Shown here: positions 38,779 through 52,700 of the stretch, piece by piece | How the letters are laid out: every line of letters starts with the position of its first letter | Position numbering within the stretch: position 1 is the stretch's first letter | Source of the DNA: Phytoseiulus persimilis | Lineage: Eukaryota > Arthropoda > Arachnida > Mesostigmata > Phytoseiidae | DNA length: 64,000 nucleotides | Assembly: GCA_037576195.1 (NCBI GenBank) | Contig: CM075102.1 | Location: 10,602,001 to 10,666,000, forward strand | Reading direction: 5' to 3' | The notes under the pieces: generated by a model | Databases searched by the model: none | Told to the model about the DNA's origin: nothing | Seen by the model: only the letters and a program-made list of their open reading frames with translations | Position numbers and translations under genes: made by a program

Positions 38779-41700
38779 TACGCAAGGTATCGGCACAAAG
38801 ATATAGCCGTTTGGAATGATGCTTCGTCACGACCGCGGTGCGAACGATAGCGTTATTCTTTCACAATTGAAGTTGGACTCAGTGTTGAGTTAGCCACCCA
38901 GGGACATTCCTAAAATCGTATCCTTTGGTAAACCCACACCGCTGCTTGAAGCATCTGAACTGGCCAAGGCGGCTCGTGTCTTTCCTTTAATCAGAATCGG
39001 ACCAATCTGATAGCCTGAAGTTGTGATGCGCTGCGTGAACAGATATTGTCGAACATGGCTTTCACAACCGGTGAGCCGACGTCCTCCGAGGGTCTTGGCT
39101 GAGGAGAGTGATCAGCAGGACAGAGATCATATTTTTTCTTCGAAAACTCCTCGGCGCCTGACGCAACGGACGTATCGAGGAACTCCATGATGGGCTGTCG
39201 TTCAGCCAACCTGGCCTCCCCAGTTCTGGATCTCCAATAGTCTTACAGTACAAAGTAACATGAGGATCGAGAACCGAGTCTGAGCAGACCTGTCTAGAAT
39301 TGAATTTCGAGGAATCGCACAGAAGGATCGGGCTGAGAAAGGGTTCTGTGTCGAATGGTGTTTCTCCATTAATTGCCTCAAGCGTCACCGATGCCTTGAC
39401 GCCGCGAAGCTCAGCCATCTGTTTCGCTTGAACCCCTTGCAGGATCTGAATCAGATATCCACTGGCCCGCTCTTTGAGCCGGAATGCCATCTCGCTCGCT
39501 TGAAATTCATTTCCCGACTCGCAAGATCGGGATCATTGTTTCGAGGGGGCTGCCGTCGGTGATCGCTCATCCAGATTCTGTTCAGAGGATCACAGCGATG
39601 GCCCATCCGAAAGCGACCTGTCTGATTCCGTCAAGTTCAGCTTGAAACTTTCCGGGAGAGCTGTGCGAGGTCTTCCCTTGATTGATCAGCTGTCTCGACG
39701 GGCAATCTATTTTATCGTACAGATCACAATATGATCGTGCAGAATACCGCTTGACAAACACACTCTTGAATGATCGCACTATCGATTCGGCATCTCCGAC
39801 GGAACCACCAGGACCTGCTTCAACGCAGGCTCGCCGGTCCTGCAGGGAAGAGCGAGTACTCACCGTTTTCGACGTGCAGTTCGATGGAGGAGATTTCTGG
39901 AGGCAACGATCAGAAGAAAGGTAACGATCAGCTGTTCACTGGGGCAGAAGTGTTCTGGAAAAGGTTCCCAAGTCGAATGGCAACTTGCCGGTTCGGAAAA
40001 GAGCCATGCGTCTCGGGTTGCGTCCATTGGACGTGACGTCAGGAGGCGTGGTCTCAGGAGAGAGTGCGCCGTCCCTCCTCTTCCGAGCTCGCGTTCCAGA
40101 GTTATTCCTTCGACCAGAGTCCGGCGCGATAAATCGGTCGATCGGATGGCCAGATCATTGCGTCTTCCGCCCACCCGTGGGTGGCGAACGGTGGAGGGAA
40201 ACATCGTGTCGCGGTTCCGTCATCCCTCCGGTTCCGCGAAACAGCCTCGGTGCTGTCGGGAAGTCGGCGACCGATTAAGCGGAAGAGGAGTCATCCCGAT
40301 CTGAGATACGACGCGGCGTGCGCCTAATGCTCACGGGCGTTTCCGAGGAGAATCTCCATCGATCTCGGACAGGGCTCGAGGCATTTCAGCGGTCTGGATT
40401 GGATTGAAGTGTTCGGAGAATCAGCAAGCTCCAGCTCAGATGCGTGGAGCACTTCATGGGAAATTTCTGTCGCTTGGGCGGCCTTCTCGCGACCGCCCGA
40501 ATATCCTCGAAAGGAATGCATCCGCTGGAGTCAATGTACGGCGGGGCGCCGAGGATTTGCAAGGAGCTGGAAAGACCATTTTCCCAGCTTTTGATACAGG
40601 TTTAAAGAACAGGTATGATTTCTCCGATCCCTGCTGTTCGGTAGGAGATTAGACACGTCAGCCAGAAATCGTGCCGAGACACAGGTGGCGAGGATAACTA
40701 GCAGCATAGAACATAAGGCAAACCAGACGATTGTTCCAGGCCGAGTAGAAGGTCACGGATCTCCGGAGCCTACGTCATGTTCCCTGTTTCCGGTGCGGCG
40801 GAACAAATGCCACGTATAGTCTGCGTACAAAATGTTGATATCGCCGCAGCATAAATTGCTCGCCTCAGAGCTGCCAAGCTACCGAGCGGCGCTCAATTAC
40901 GATTTTTTGGGGGACGTGGCGCGTTTTTTTGGAGGAATCCAGGATTCATCTTGAACATATTGGATCTCGGGACATTATATTCGAAAACCTGCGGGCGACG
41001 AGTCATATTTGACTCTACGAAAATGAAAATCGATAATGTTCATGGCCGCTCCCTCATAACGATCTCGACCGTTACTCAGGACTAGGGCCGATTTCGTCCG
41101 AGAGGTATGTGCCGCTCGGAGCGGTCATCGGAGGGCGCGCCCCTCCTTCGAATCAGATTGAATTAGCTCTTCAAGGTTTGCAATGCAAATTTGCCATTTC
41201 AGACCGGAGCGGAGGTCACGGAAAGCATTTCCTAATGACTATAATCTGCAGCTGTCTATTTTTCGTTTGTAATCTTCACTTCTCCTTGAATAATCCCGAA
41301 ATGGTCAAGAGAAACGTTTCAGCCTAGGTGAGCGCAAGGCTTCCGGGTTCCAGAACTCCCCCGATTGCCCCACGAAGTAATGTTAAACCAAAAGCCGGGG
41401 GGTCTTTTCGGACATTTGTGATCTGCCCTAGGTAGTTTGTTACCTGAACGATTACGGGTTCCAGAACTCCGAAATAGCGCCGCGAGAAGAGACCTCGAAG
41501 ATCTTGCATCGGTCGCATGGAAGACCGATCGTCTGGATTTCCAACATGGCTCTGACAACGTTCTTCAAGGCATGTGAAACGATCACGCCGTGGGCCTCAG
41601 CTGTATTTTCCCCAAAACGCATCCCATCCCTTTGAGGGCTCGAGAACTTCATTGAACTGGTATTGAGGGTTGGATCTCGTTGACAAAAAGGACTCCGTTT

Positions 41701-42803
41701 TGACATCCTTATTCCCGTGCAAGACTCCGCAAGCATAATCTAGGTGCGCGGTTCTAGCTTGGATGTTATCTAAGGCGAATCTGAAAGGCTATATCGTGCC
41801 GAGGAACGTATGCGAGAACACCTCTATCCCCACAGAAGTGATTGAGAGAATCGAGTGATGAAAGCTTCGCATCGATAACACTCGATCCTCCTTACGGCAC
41901 AATGGTCGGTGTCGCTGGTTCGATGAGCCCGTAATGCTATTAGTTCGGGGACAAGATCTCCGAGCCGGAAAACTTCGAGTTCTTCATGACCGTTCGTAGT
42001 TCGCCTCTTGGCTGCTCGCAAGGTTCACTGAATCACGACTCATGCAGCAACATTATACCGCAAACGGCCCAGGGAGAAACCTTGATTCCTAGCTGGTCAA
42101 CCCGGTTTGCCCGACGCTCCGAAATCGTCAAGTCGATGGTTTCCTCAGACTGGAAACGGCGTTATGTTTCATTATCTCGACCGTTCCCTGCCTCCCCCAC
42201 CCTTGAGCCTAGGAGCTGTATGTTGTCGAGTAGATAGAGCGGATTCGTTCTGCTGCCGCCACTTCAGAGGAACGACCTGAAATATTCGCAAAGACTTACA
42301 GAAAGTTCATCATTCACCTGCATCCGGTTTTCGCGTGACTTGTATCTGAACTGCAAGACTACGTGCTTCCCATGTGGTGACGGCACATGATCGCTAATCC
42401 GGCTTCTCCCAAATATATTCGCCGAAAGTCATCAACCTTATGTTACCTAGGTTGGGCTGGATCGAAGACATGGACATCGATTCTATCGGTTGTTTCTCCA
42501 AGCTCGTTCTAGTTATCCGTTATATCGATTCACGATTTTTTAGTAAGTTTGGTTTTGGTCTGTGTGATACGGAGCCCCAGTCTCTGAGCCAAAGGAGAGA
42601 GATCAAATGTCAATGTAGGCGAAAGAACACTGGGAAGTTGCCTCCCCTTCAGCTGATGACAAAGGAGCTAGGCCCTCCTAGACAACTTTTCTCGAACTTC
42701 CTGATAAAGACTTCGATCGCGAACATTTCATGACAAAGTTGAGCGTTATCGGATCAGCCATGCAGTCCGATGCTCATCTGCCACCCTGGCCCCCTTCCCT
42801 GAT
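38779..42803. other. No gene assembled; candidate minus-strand frames
   Basis: The clearest coding-like frame is minus 39490–39293, starting MAFRLKERASGYLIQILQGV. It may join, in phase 0 across a GTCTGC...CGACAG intron, to a frame starting PIMEFLDTSVASGAEEFSKK near 39186 that runs to a stop at about 38991. The donor is non-consensus and the frame also stays open through the proposed intron, so I do not call it as a gene. A 16-bp direct repeat (CGGGTTCCAGAACTCC) occurs near 41,344 and 41,456. Confidence 0.3.
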
Positions 42804-43158
42804 CTATCTCCTGCAGGGATAAACCTTGTAATTGAAAGCACCCGAGCATGTTCTAAGCAAGTTGAGCATAGTTTTCAGCTGTGGTGTTTCAAAGGAAATT
42901 TTGACCGAAACAAAAGCGTCTCGGGTCACGTTGTGCCGCCAACGTCCACATCCCTTGCCAGTTCGTTTGAGTCCAATGCTGGTCATCTTTTCGGCTGTTC
43001 CAGAGACACATGAGGCACAGGTATTTGGTGTCATCGCCTCGTTGCCCCGAGAGTATTGTATCCATCTTCGAGTCGACACAAATCGGCACGAATTTCAAGC
43101 TTTTCGAGCTGTCGAGAGAGAGTCGCCACTCGCTGGGTATGCATCGTGGCATCCCCAT
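42804..43158 (-). pseudogene. Frameshifted, internally deleted fragment of a multicopy mobile-element protein
   Basis: Two minus-strand frames together match, in order, a protein family I know as multicopy in many arthropod genomes. The first frame has PSEWRLSLDSSKSLK, then after a deletion GDDTKYLCLMCLWNSRKDDQ followed by HWTQTNWQ; the family pattern is EWRL(F)IDSSK..SLK and TKY.C(F)LC.WDSR...HW. The alignment then shifts to the other frame (NVTRDAFVSVKISFETPQLK, then TMLNLL), which corresponds to the conserved segment around 'LPPLHIKLGLMK'. The frameshift lies near 42,930. The fragment is decayed and non-functional. I cannot name the transposon class with confidence. Confidence 0.65.
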
Positions 43159-46100
43159 TCGTTGAAGCAGAAAGTCCGAGAAATCGATATCATGGAAAGC
43201 TAGAGCGAGTAATAAGAAACGGCTGGTAGAATCTGAATCTACGACCTAGATCCACCCCAACCCAGGTATCAGTTTCCTCGTTACGCGTTTTTTATTCTGT
43301 CGGCCTGTGTTATCTGTCACGATAGAGGTGTCGTTCATATCAGAAGACGAATAACGACATTTTTATGCACATATTCAGCTTCGCCCGCGGATTCTTTTCA
43401 AATTACCGTGAAATTTCAGCCTCAGAGAACATCCCAATGAAGTCTCAGATCTCCGAATCAGATAATAAAATACTGTAGCCGAGCGACTCGAAATCGACGG
43501 GAAATCGCCATCATTCGACCTGAACCTCGCGCTCACGTTCTTATGACGATCGGGTCCGGTAGATGTGAGAGTCGCTCTCGGGCTCTAGAATCAAACAATT
43601 GAAAACAATTATTCGTAGATCTCAGACCAAATAACGAACGTTTTCGCGGTAGGCAGAGAAATACTCAATCCAGACCGGCGAACGAATGAAATGCATCGCT
43701 CGAATTCCCCATACTTGGGAACTAGAGGAGAACGGCGCGACGATCAGCGAGTTTCTCCCGGCTCACGGTAGGTACAGAGTTTGGAGGGATCCGTCGATTC
43801 TCGAAAGAGATATTCGCGTTTTTGTGGGAGACGAAAAGAGTATCACGCAGACATAGCACACTGTACAGCCTGGTGTATGGCCTCAGAGCATATGGGCGTC
43901 CAAGCCGCTCTTGTACAGAGCAGAGGCTTTCTGTCCGCTGCTCGTTGGACAGACTGTACTGAGACGATCGATGTTTGCTATTGAAACAATTTCGCGGAAC
44001 GGTCATCTGGATTTCTCGAGACCGAATCGAATTTTCTGACCCTAAGGTCTGCGCGACCCCTTCTGCCAAGATGAGTGGTCAGGCACATGATCGTCACCGA
44101 GGGTCAGCGGCTGACTCTCGGGACCCCTTGCAATTTCCCGAACCTGGTACTGTGCGAACACTTCGCGAACAGAGCACCGCAACGAGCTTCGGATGCATAC
44201 TGTTCGTATCGATAAGCGAACAACGACTCCAAGTTTTGTACCCGCCCTCGATCCTCCCTCATTAAACACCTCGACAAGCGTGTTCACTTGTTCGCTATGG
44301 GTGAGAACCCGCAACACCTACGCAAAGCCGACGCACGAATGCCCGGTTGAGAAACGCCTCGACTGACAAACTATTCGATTGCTCGGAGTCGCTCGGATTT
44401 CCAAGTCTCATTCCAATCTGCGATTTCATGTCTCGACGACCGGGCCTTGCTCGTAGAACAAGGCTATCTCGCACAGTGTTCTCTCAGGGTTACACTCACT
44501 AGTTCCTGAATTTGAAACCCGAATTATTGAGCATGCACTACAAAAGAGCGTATGCCGGTAGCCCATCGTTCACGTCGCTAGTGGACCGAACTGAAACCCT
44601 CATCAGCGCATCGAGAAACGGAGATTGCACCGATCACCGTCGCGAGTTGCAGAATTCCGAAGTGGCATTTCTCATGGCGCAAATGTACAGGATTGGCGGC
44701 TCTTGAATCGAAGGTATTTGTTCCAAATACACAGACCCTTCGAGACGGAAGGTGCCTGAAGGCACGAACGTTTCGTTTGCCTTGAGAAATAATAGACTTG
44801 TTCCGGAGGCGATAAGTGGTTTGAATTTTCAGGAGTCAAGCCACGGATAGGCATATGGTAAGAACTCGTCACACTCTATTCGTGCATCGCACAGTCCGAG
44901 ATGGAGAGGCATGTTTATTCACATTGAGACATTCCGACATAGCCGAGTTATTTGAGTGTGCTCTTGTATCAGAAATCGCTTCTTGATCTCATTCTCAAGG
45001 AATGAACTCCCCGATGGTAAGCCCCCGTGTTTCCTGCGACTCAATCTATTGTAGAGCGTTTCTGGAAAAATTGACGGAGACGGAGCTATCGTACCTCTGA
45101 ACTTCGGTTTGAGGAAGTTTTCCTGAACCGGAGAGGGAACGGCGCGTACATCGAGAGTGTCCAGTCCTCACGAATACCAATGTTGTGGACGATATGCGTG
45201 CCTCGAATTGGGGCTTCACGACTCTGTTCCGAGTGCCAGGAGGTCCGCCTACCGTTCCAGATTGGCATGACCACCGAAATCACTTCCTCGAGGAAACCGC
45301 GGAGAATCCCGGAAGAGAACAGGTTCGATGGATCGTTATGGAAATACCCCCCATAGTTCATGCTCGAGGAGATGGCTTGACTCCACGAATGAAACCTGAA
45401 TACATGCAACGAAATACCGCCCTTGGAAATTCCGGAGTTAGACCACTCAGGATCACTCAGGGTCGATCGATTACCATGCCCTCCACGACCAGGTGCTTCT
45501 GTCTCGCTTTGGAATAGTCTTTTCCGGACTCATTCTGCCCTGAATTATTCTGGCCCAGGGAGCTGTGAGAATCTGGTTTTCAGTCTAGTAATTCGACCAT
45601 CTTGAGATACTCGAAAATTTGCCGGCATGATGGCGCCTCAGCGATGCATGGCCGCAGAACCTCACAGAATCCCCAAGAATATCAGCACAACGACATGTTC
45701 CACGCAAACACCGAGACATGAACCTGGCTCCAAACACAGGATTTTGCGCCCTCTTCTAGACTCGTAGACTCGGGCTCGCGGATCCGACGAGTCCAACGAG
45801 TACGAGTCTGCGACTCCTAGTCATGACGCTTGTGCCGACCGCTCGAAGCGATTTTCTGAGAAGCTCTCCAAAAGATGCATCTTCTCCATTTCCAGCTTCA
45901 CCATTCAGATCAGAGCCGCGATTGCCAGTGTTCCATGCAGTTTCCCTTCATTTCATCCAGGGTTCCCCCATCGGCGCTCGAACGGGCAACGGGAGAGAAA
46001 AGGCTTGGGCGCTCCCTTGCTTAGCGCGTGTCGTTGATTGTTCAGCAGGACAACGTGACATCGTTGCTGGGCACCATGAGCGCTTCGTTGAAGCTTACTT

Positions 46101-46353
46101 GGCGGGGAATCCAAGACCCCTCCATTCTGGGGCTCCATTCTGCTGCAACTTGGGTGGGTCGACGGCGCTGGGTGATGAGCGCCAGGTGAGTTCTGAGGTG
46201 AAAGAGGAGTCGTCGGATCAACCCGTTAATTTCGCCATCCGATGGTGAGGCTCGAAGCAAGAGTGTTCTGCCATCGGTGAACCAACTCTTCCCTGAACAG
46301 TTACAGACGAATTCTTACGGAAGGGGCGCCGAAGGGGGTGTTGAGGGCTGGAT
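43159..46353. other. No gene recognised
   Basis: About 3.2 kb with scattered open frames on both strands (for example plus 45823–46248 and minus 43722–44069), none with recognisable domains or consistent splice phases. The extended 5' side of the decayed mobile fragment cannot be followed beyond about 43.2 kb. Confidence 0.3.
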
Positions 46354-46714
46354 TCAGGGATTCATAGTATTTCCTGCCCGCGTTGCGGCAGGCGTTTCGT
46401 AGATGGGATCAGGAAGAATCTTTCCGGTTTTATCTTTTCGAAATCGGTTGGGAATCGGCATGTCCTTCGAGGGGCCATGGATAAAGTTGAAGAAAACTTC
46501 GACGACGCAGTTCTGAACTGATTTTTGAAATTAAAAACGAAAAAGATTCCGCAGAAAAGGAATCCGCCAGAGAACGACAGGCTCCCGAGATAAAGTGATC
46601 AGAGGTGAGCAGCTCCCGCCCCATTTCACTCAACATCGAGAAGTCAACCGAGTGACAGCGCACGACCATACAGCGGAGTCTATGCTGAACCGTGTTTCTT
46701 GATTGATCACTCAT
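46354..46714 (-). CDS. Candidate small two-exon gene, function unknown
   Basis: From ATG at 46714 (MSDQSRNTVQ...) the minus frame runs to 46579. It then joins in phase 1 to 46517–46354 across a 61-bp intron with a pyrimidine-rich acceptor (TTTTTAATTTCAAAAATCAG). The predicted protein has about 98 residues. Exon 2 reads NCVVEVFFNFIHGPSKDMPI, followed by a basic stretch PNRFRKDKTGKILPDPIYET, and ends MNP before TGA. The donor GTCGTT is poor, and the frame is open upstream to 46777, so the start is uncertain. Exon 2 is the more convincing part. No family recognised. Confidence 0.35.
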
Positions 46715-49700
46715 TTCAATACCTACCAGCCGCCACTCGATTGAGACTTCATCAGGCTCCCTGTAAGGTTCGGCCAAGATATCAGATCGACCGACTCCAA
46801 AAGCTCCCTCAGGTCCTCCGCCTGTTTTTCCCTGTCAAGGTCGGTGGCAGGTTTTTGTGAGTTTTTTTTATCAGTCGCCCTGTGCCTCTCCAGTTCGATC
46901 AAACGTCTTCCTGTATCGGTTTTCCCGAAACAATTCCAGGGATATGATCCAAGAAACCCACTCCGAAATTGTGTCCGAATTGTTCCCAAAATATTATCGG
47001 CGTTTTCAATGTGTAAGGAGAGTGAATCCGATTGGCATGCTTTTTCAAGAATCGATACCGTGATCGAACAAGAATTTTTTCCTTGGAACTCAGCATGATA
47101 CCTTGACACTCTATCTATGAGGCTGCCAACGGACGACCACAAGCCTATTCGCGACGGCGAATCTCTAAACTTCCTTCCCGTAGAAATACGGGTTGTTCTA
47201 TGTCAGGGCACGATCCCATATTCGCGAACGTTCCCTGTATTCTGTTGAGTGAAACTAGGTCGAGAACTTCTCTACTTTCTCTTCTTTGGCTTATCAGTCT
47301 ATGACGAATGGTCAGGATTATGGCTAGCGATTGCTGGCTTGACAGACAGCGCGTGTTGTGCTTCGTGCCGATCGTTAAACCGATTGCGTTTCACAGATCA
47401 CTTAGAAATTACTCCTCTCTTTGTGGATCGTTCCAGCTAAGTAGGGAGGGAATGCTCGATCAATAAGGTTTGAACTGGCATGATTCAATGAGGAGAACCT
47501 CGCTACTTGCCATTGAGCGGGGCGAGAATCGCATGGAAGTTCGACAGCAGCAAAGCGATGTTGTGGGCTCGGAAATCCCTGGTTCTTTGGTCCTGTGTTG
47601 TCCTCAATGCCTTTCGCCCCTGTTCTCCCAGGAATGCCGAATCTGGGAAAATTCCGATGAAGAACATTTCTGAGATTGGTCCACATAACAAGTCTTTTAG
47701 TGGTCTTTTGGGCCACCTCGCCAGGGAAGAAGCCCATCTGGAAGAATTCGCGGAGCCTCGACGATTAACTGACTCGTTCTACCCGGGTTTTTAATCGCTG
47801 TGTGTAGCGTTTTTGGCTCGTTGCCGAGTCCGATTGGCCGGACCATGGAATATGTTACGGAGTCAGATCTGAACAGAGTAAGTTTTGAACAATAAATTTT
47901 CTAGTCATCTGTGAGCGCTTCAGCGTCCCTCTGGCCCGCTAGCCACGGTTTGAGCAATGATCATCGGCAATTGGTAGCCCCGTAGCTCGGAAATATTTGA
48001 GTCGGCTTCTGAACAGAGAGCTCGACTCGGGATGGAAAGGTTTCGGGAGAAAGTCCATCCCAGCATTCTAGGTTCCGTATTGAGAAGTCATTACGAATGA
48101 CTTATGCCCCAACGGAAAGTCGGTTCGAGTTCCAATTTGGAACACCGAAACTTATGAGTCTCATCTAACGAAGCAGAACGTAGGGTGAAAACATGAGAAG
48201 TCTATCGCCATGCCCAAGTAGCGATACATTCCGGACTTCATGCAGCTGAGCTCTAATCAGCATTCGGAGTGTCCACATCCTGATTCCGTCGGCTTGAATG
48301 GAGTCTGCGTCTGGGTGATGTGCCAGGCGAAAATCGGACACTCCGTGGAATCAGTGCGTGTCAAACACGTTCATCTCGAAGCATCGTGTCATCAATAGCG
48401 TGATCGAGGACACGAAGTTCACTTGCATGAATATTTTACGGAGATCTTGGAAGCGCTCCAAACTTCTGTAAGGTCGTGTAGTGATTGGTCATCACTTCCG
48501 GGTTACCTAAAAAGTTATGAAGAGTGCAAAGCAGAGCAGCGGAAATATAGGTCGATCGAGTTTGCGATCGGATATTCAAAGCCATGAACGTGATCCGAGC
48601 TCTTGAAGGAAACCTGAGTGGGAATGATGCGGCTCTTAATTCGCAGAAATACACTTCATTCCCACTCTTTGGGAGTGGATAATATGGAACTCTTTCCCAG
48701 GCACGGCTTTGTATTTATCACAGTTCCGGATCTCCAACATGCTCGAAAACCTAAAGCCAGCAGGTTGAATCTCACGAACCGTTCATTCTGCCCTGGACCT
48801 GAGCTTTCCTGTTTGTACAAAAATCCAGTTAGCTGGGCAGTGGAGCCCTATTACAATTCCGACCACTGTGGTACACAATAGTGTTGTGTTTCGCCGCGAG
48901 GCGCCCAGCTGTTGTTGGCGTTCAAAAGTTTGGAGCACGAGCTTCGTTCGGAGTTCACTATTGTGAATTCGTATCATAACATGTTGCTCGCCGTGGGGAG
49001 CGAGCGTTGCTTCTCGTTCCCCGTTGGACATCCAGCTTGCAGCTCCATCGGGAAGGTCCCCTAATCCCGCTTTTCCGAATCATTTGGACCGACGAGGAGG
49101 AGGATTCCCGCCGAGTTATCGTGCTCGGTAATGCCGTAGAGCTGACACTTCGGAGGTATCCACGTGTCGCGAATTGAGGGGGAGAACCTGGAGCTCAGGC
49201 TATCAATTTTGGCAGACGTCATCGCATAGAGAGTTTCATGAGTAGGAGAATCGAGGTTCGGAGGGTTCCCAAGCCTCCTGGTTTCACTCTGACCTGTTGA
49301 TTCCAAGGGAACCGCTCGTTGGAAGAGAGCATGTTACTTCCCACCTGCTGTCTAGCTCACGATTTGTCTAGCTTGTTGAGCGACCAACCCTGGGGATAAC
49401 CCTACGATTGGAAAAGTCCTAGATACTTCATCTACCAGAAAATGTTGAAACCCGAGAGGAAACCGGAAACCACAGTGAGGACTTCGAAGTCATATTTTTG
49501 AGGCCGCACGACGACGAACTCGATACCCTCCGGGCGAGCGAGTATGCGACGCGAGAGAAAGTGGTGATGAAACGAGACGCATCTGTGCTCACCGTTCATG
49601 ATCGTTCTCGAACCTCGTAACCTTACGTTCGCCGTCCTGGATTCGGATACACGTCGCTCGGAGTAGCCTCAAATGCTGGAGTTCTTCGTCGAAGTCGTTG

Positions 49701-52700
49701 TTCCAATTTGGGGTCTGTCGAGGTCGTAGCAGGAACACAGCCTCATTCGAATCAACTGTTTCCCGATGCGAGTCGAGAATGGGTCGGGAACGGCATCGAC
49801 GAGAGATCGAAGTATTACCGGCAGGCTCGAAATCTCCAGTCTAACGCTTGGGCCCTTACTTCAATAATGGCTTCCAGGAAGCATAGTGAGGTGAAAGGCA
49901 GATTGGATCTTTGAGGCTCTGGGGCCAGGGGCTGATCACCATCAAGTGTCTGGCCCTAGCGCTAACCAGCATTGGGTACACCCGTAGACAGCGGCCTGGA
50001 GGAGCCGATTGTGGGATCAAATGCTTTCCCGCGAGATGAACAGCGAAGATGCCAACAGAGCTGGGTCGCACGGGATACACAGTCCAACGGACTCGTGCCC
50101 GATCCGGACTGACATTGTGGTGGAACCTGGAAGTCTGATGCACGGTGCTCCGCCACCGATCGCAATCAATGCTTTCCTCTCGTATCAGCATTTTGGGAGC
50201 AGTTTCGGCAATGTATTCTCGTTGCAATCCACACATACGAGACACAGAACTCAAGCACTCCCTCGCAGAAATATCAGGTACATGATCCTTGCCTCCCCAA
50301 CTCTGATTCCCGTAGAATGACAGTCCGCTCCCTTGGGACACCGGCATAGGGAGTGTTTGAGTCGAATCGATATTCCTAGAATGCTCCAGCTCACGTTTCG
50401 AATACCAGGTTACCTGGTTCCCTAATAACGGCTTCCTTGGGCAAACTTCGAAACCACAAAACAGAGACACACGGATAACAGTCCAGAAGAACAAGGACAA
50501 ACGAAGCTCCACCTGACCGAGAGAATTGCATCCTGCTCCTTGGGCAACTATGAGCGGGAGAGGCCCCCTCCTTCGAATGGATGGAAATTCACGATCCTCT
50601 CCCTCAGGAGTGGGAAAAGGTTCGATTGCATTCTTCCACATTCCCCAGCTCCTGCCAAACCTGTGAACTATGGAGAGCCCTTGACGCACGCCACGTTTTC
50701 CTCGAGGGAGGCCGAGACTCGGACGAGCTTCGAAAACAGCTGTGTTCAGACTAAGGCAACTGACGTCAAATTAGTTCACGAAGATCCAATGTTGATCCTC
50801 ATTGCGTACAGAGACGAGAGAACGAGCTGGATACCTAAAATCTGTGGAAGAACCTGTGACCATAACAGAGGCCTTAAGGCCTCTGTTGGTGGCCGACTGT
50901 TGGCTCGACTCACGTTGCTTCTCCGCACACTAATTAGTAACGTAAGTCGAGATCCAGCTGTACACCCCTCCTGTAACGCACAAGTATGACTCGGCTCAAT
51001 GAAAAAACTGGATCGTCTCTCAGAACTGCCCCTCTGTGAGCTCCGACGGACCCGATTACAGACCGATCGAGTTCTTCTCAATCAATCCTGAACTTTTGCT
51101 GACCGCTGACCTCATCGCTCCCAGCGTCCACTCCACCGGGATGCTCCCGAGCAGGCTTTGCAGGTCAGACATCACTGCATCAGAGGCCAATGTAGGCGCT
51201 CTATGCCCTAGAAGTGTTATGATCGTCATCGCTCGGCTCGTGGCAAGCTAATGAAGCGTCCCACGAACATCAAGTTGTTGATCAGTCCCCTTGTCCACTT
51301 AGCTATGGTATGCCGCCGTATAAATCGAAATCGTAAACTTCCCCGACATAATTATCGCTCTCAATTCATGTGCATACCATTCGTAATACTCGAGTCGTGA
51401 TATTTGAACGGGACGTGCAGGAGCCGATCGAGGCTCCCTGTCTTCAAGGGACTGTACACGTCGTCGAGCTGAAGCTGCCAAACGAGAATTTGCTCCCTGG
51501 CCCTGTGCAACTCCACTGCGATTATAAAGCAGTAGCTTCTTGATTGAATCGTTTATCACCGAGCCCTCAGGGGTCCGCTGGGGTCCTTCTTGAAGTATCG
51601 TCTCTCTCGGGCAGCGATCGAGGTTCCAAGTGACGTTCGGACATTCCGAATGAGCTACATGACGAATGCCCCACACGTGCTGTGTAGAGTATCCGAGGAA
51701 GGACATTGCGAATGGTTGCCGGATTTTGGGAACGCCGATGTTATCGTAGGTCCACCGCTATGAGGAATGCACAACTTTCTCTCAGGTCAGACTGGAATCT
51801 GATTCAGTGGACGGCGAGAAGGAGATAGGATGATCCTTACATTTCAAGTCGGTTTTTGATGAGCTGCTTGTCGCCGATCTCAGAAATTAGCTAGACTCAT
51901 TACCAAATGGCTCGTGGCGCAGGGGTCAGGTACCAGAACGCCCTCCACTGCCAAGAATCTAAGAAGCCATCCTCAAAGAGAGAGAGCGTGAGTGGTAGGC
52001 TTTCGGATTGAGCCGAGCGTACTTTTTCTGACCTCACACTCGAGGCGTGCGTCCGTGTAGCAAACGCGCGTGTGGTGTCGACATGCTGCCTACTCTGCCA
52101 TTCCGACGGTGAATATTCCGCTTGCGCTGACGCGTCGAATGTGTTCTCAAGAACTCGCACAGCTGCTTTCAGTGCATTGTGCCGAAAGTGGGAGGGAGAT
52201 AGAGTTCTTCTCCTGTGCGGAGGAAAATGTCTATCGAGGGATGGAAACGATGACGTTAACCTTTCGATTTCACGGATCGCATGGCCGGCTGTTTATGTCA
52301 CTCGGTACTTGCGATGATGCCGATATGCATGTTCTGACGGTGGTGCTTCATAGGGGATTAGCAGGGGGTGACGGCTCTCGTCGTAGCCATTAAATCGATG
52401 AGACTTAGAGCTGGGGAACGCGATGGAATCGAGTTTCAAGATCCTCATTTCCCTTTGCCAGTGATGGGATAGAAGTTCGTATCGAAAGAAGAACGCGATC
52501 TCGGAACACAATGATATTTCAATTGTGATGGAAGCTTTGGGAGCTTTTTCATGTGGTTCTCGTCCATCTGAGGGCTCTCTCCAGCAGGAGGAAATGTATC
52601 CTCCAGTAAGGAGATTGAAGACCCATTTTCCAGAAAGAGACCACCCCCTAAAATCACCTGATCGCCTGATCAAGAGTAGAGATTTCCTGTTCAATACTAC

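Noticed and set aside
41344..41471. Two copies of CGGGTTCCAGAACTCC about 112 bp apart, considered as target-site or long terminal repeats
   Set aside because: Only 16 bp match, flanks do not extend the similarity, and no element lies between them.
47560..47660. Gly-X-Y-like stretch on the minus strand (GIPGRTGAKGIEDNTGPK)
   Set aside because: Too short and irregular to be called collagen, and the other strand is equally open.
48436..48654. Minus frame resembling a cytochrome P450 I-helix and following region (ALLCTLHNFLGNPEV)
   Set aside because: No haem-binding Cys motif nearby, and the only K-helix-like piece (49061–49306) lies on the wrong side for a minus-strand gene.
49856..50689. 277-codon open frame on the minus strand
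   Set aside because: No domain, no splice context, and other frames over the same DNA are also long. At this base composition such lengths occur without coding.
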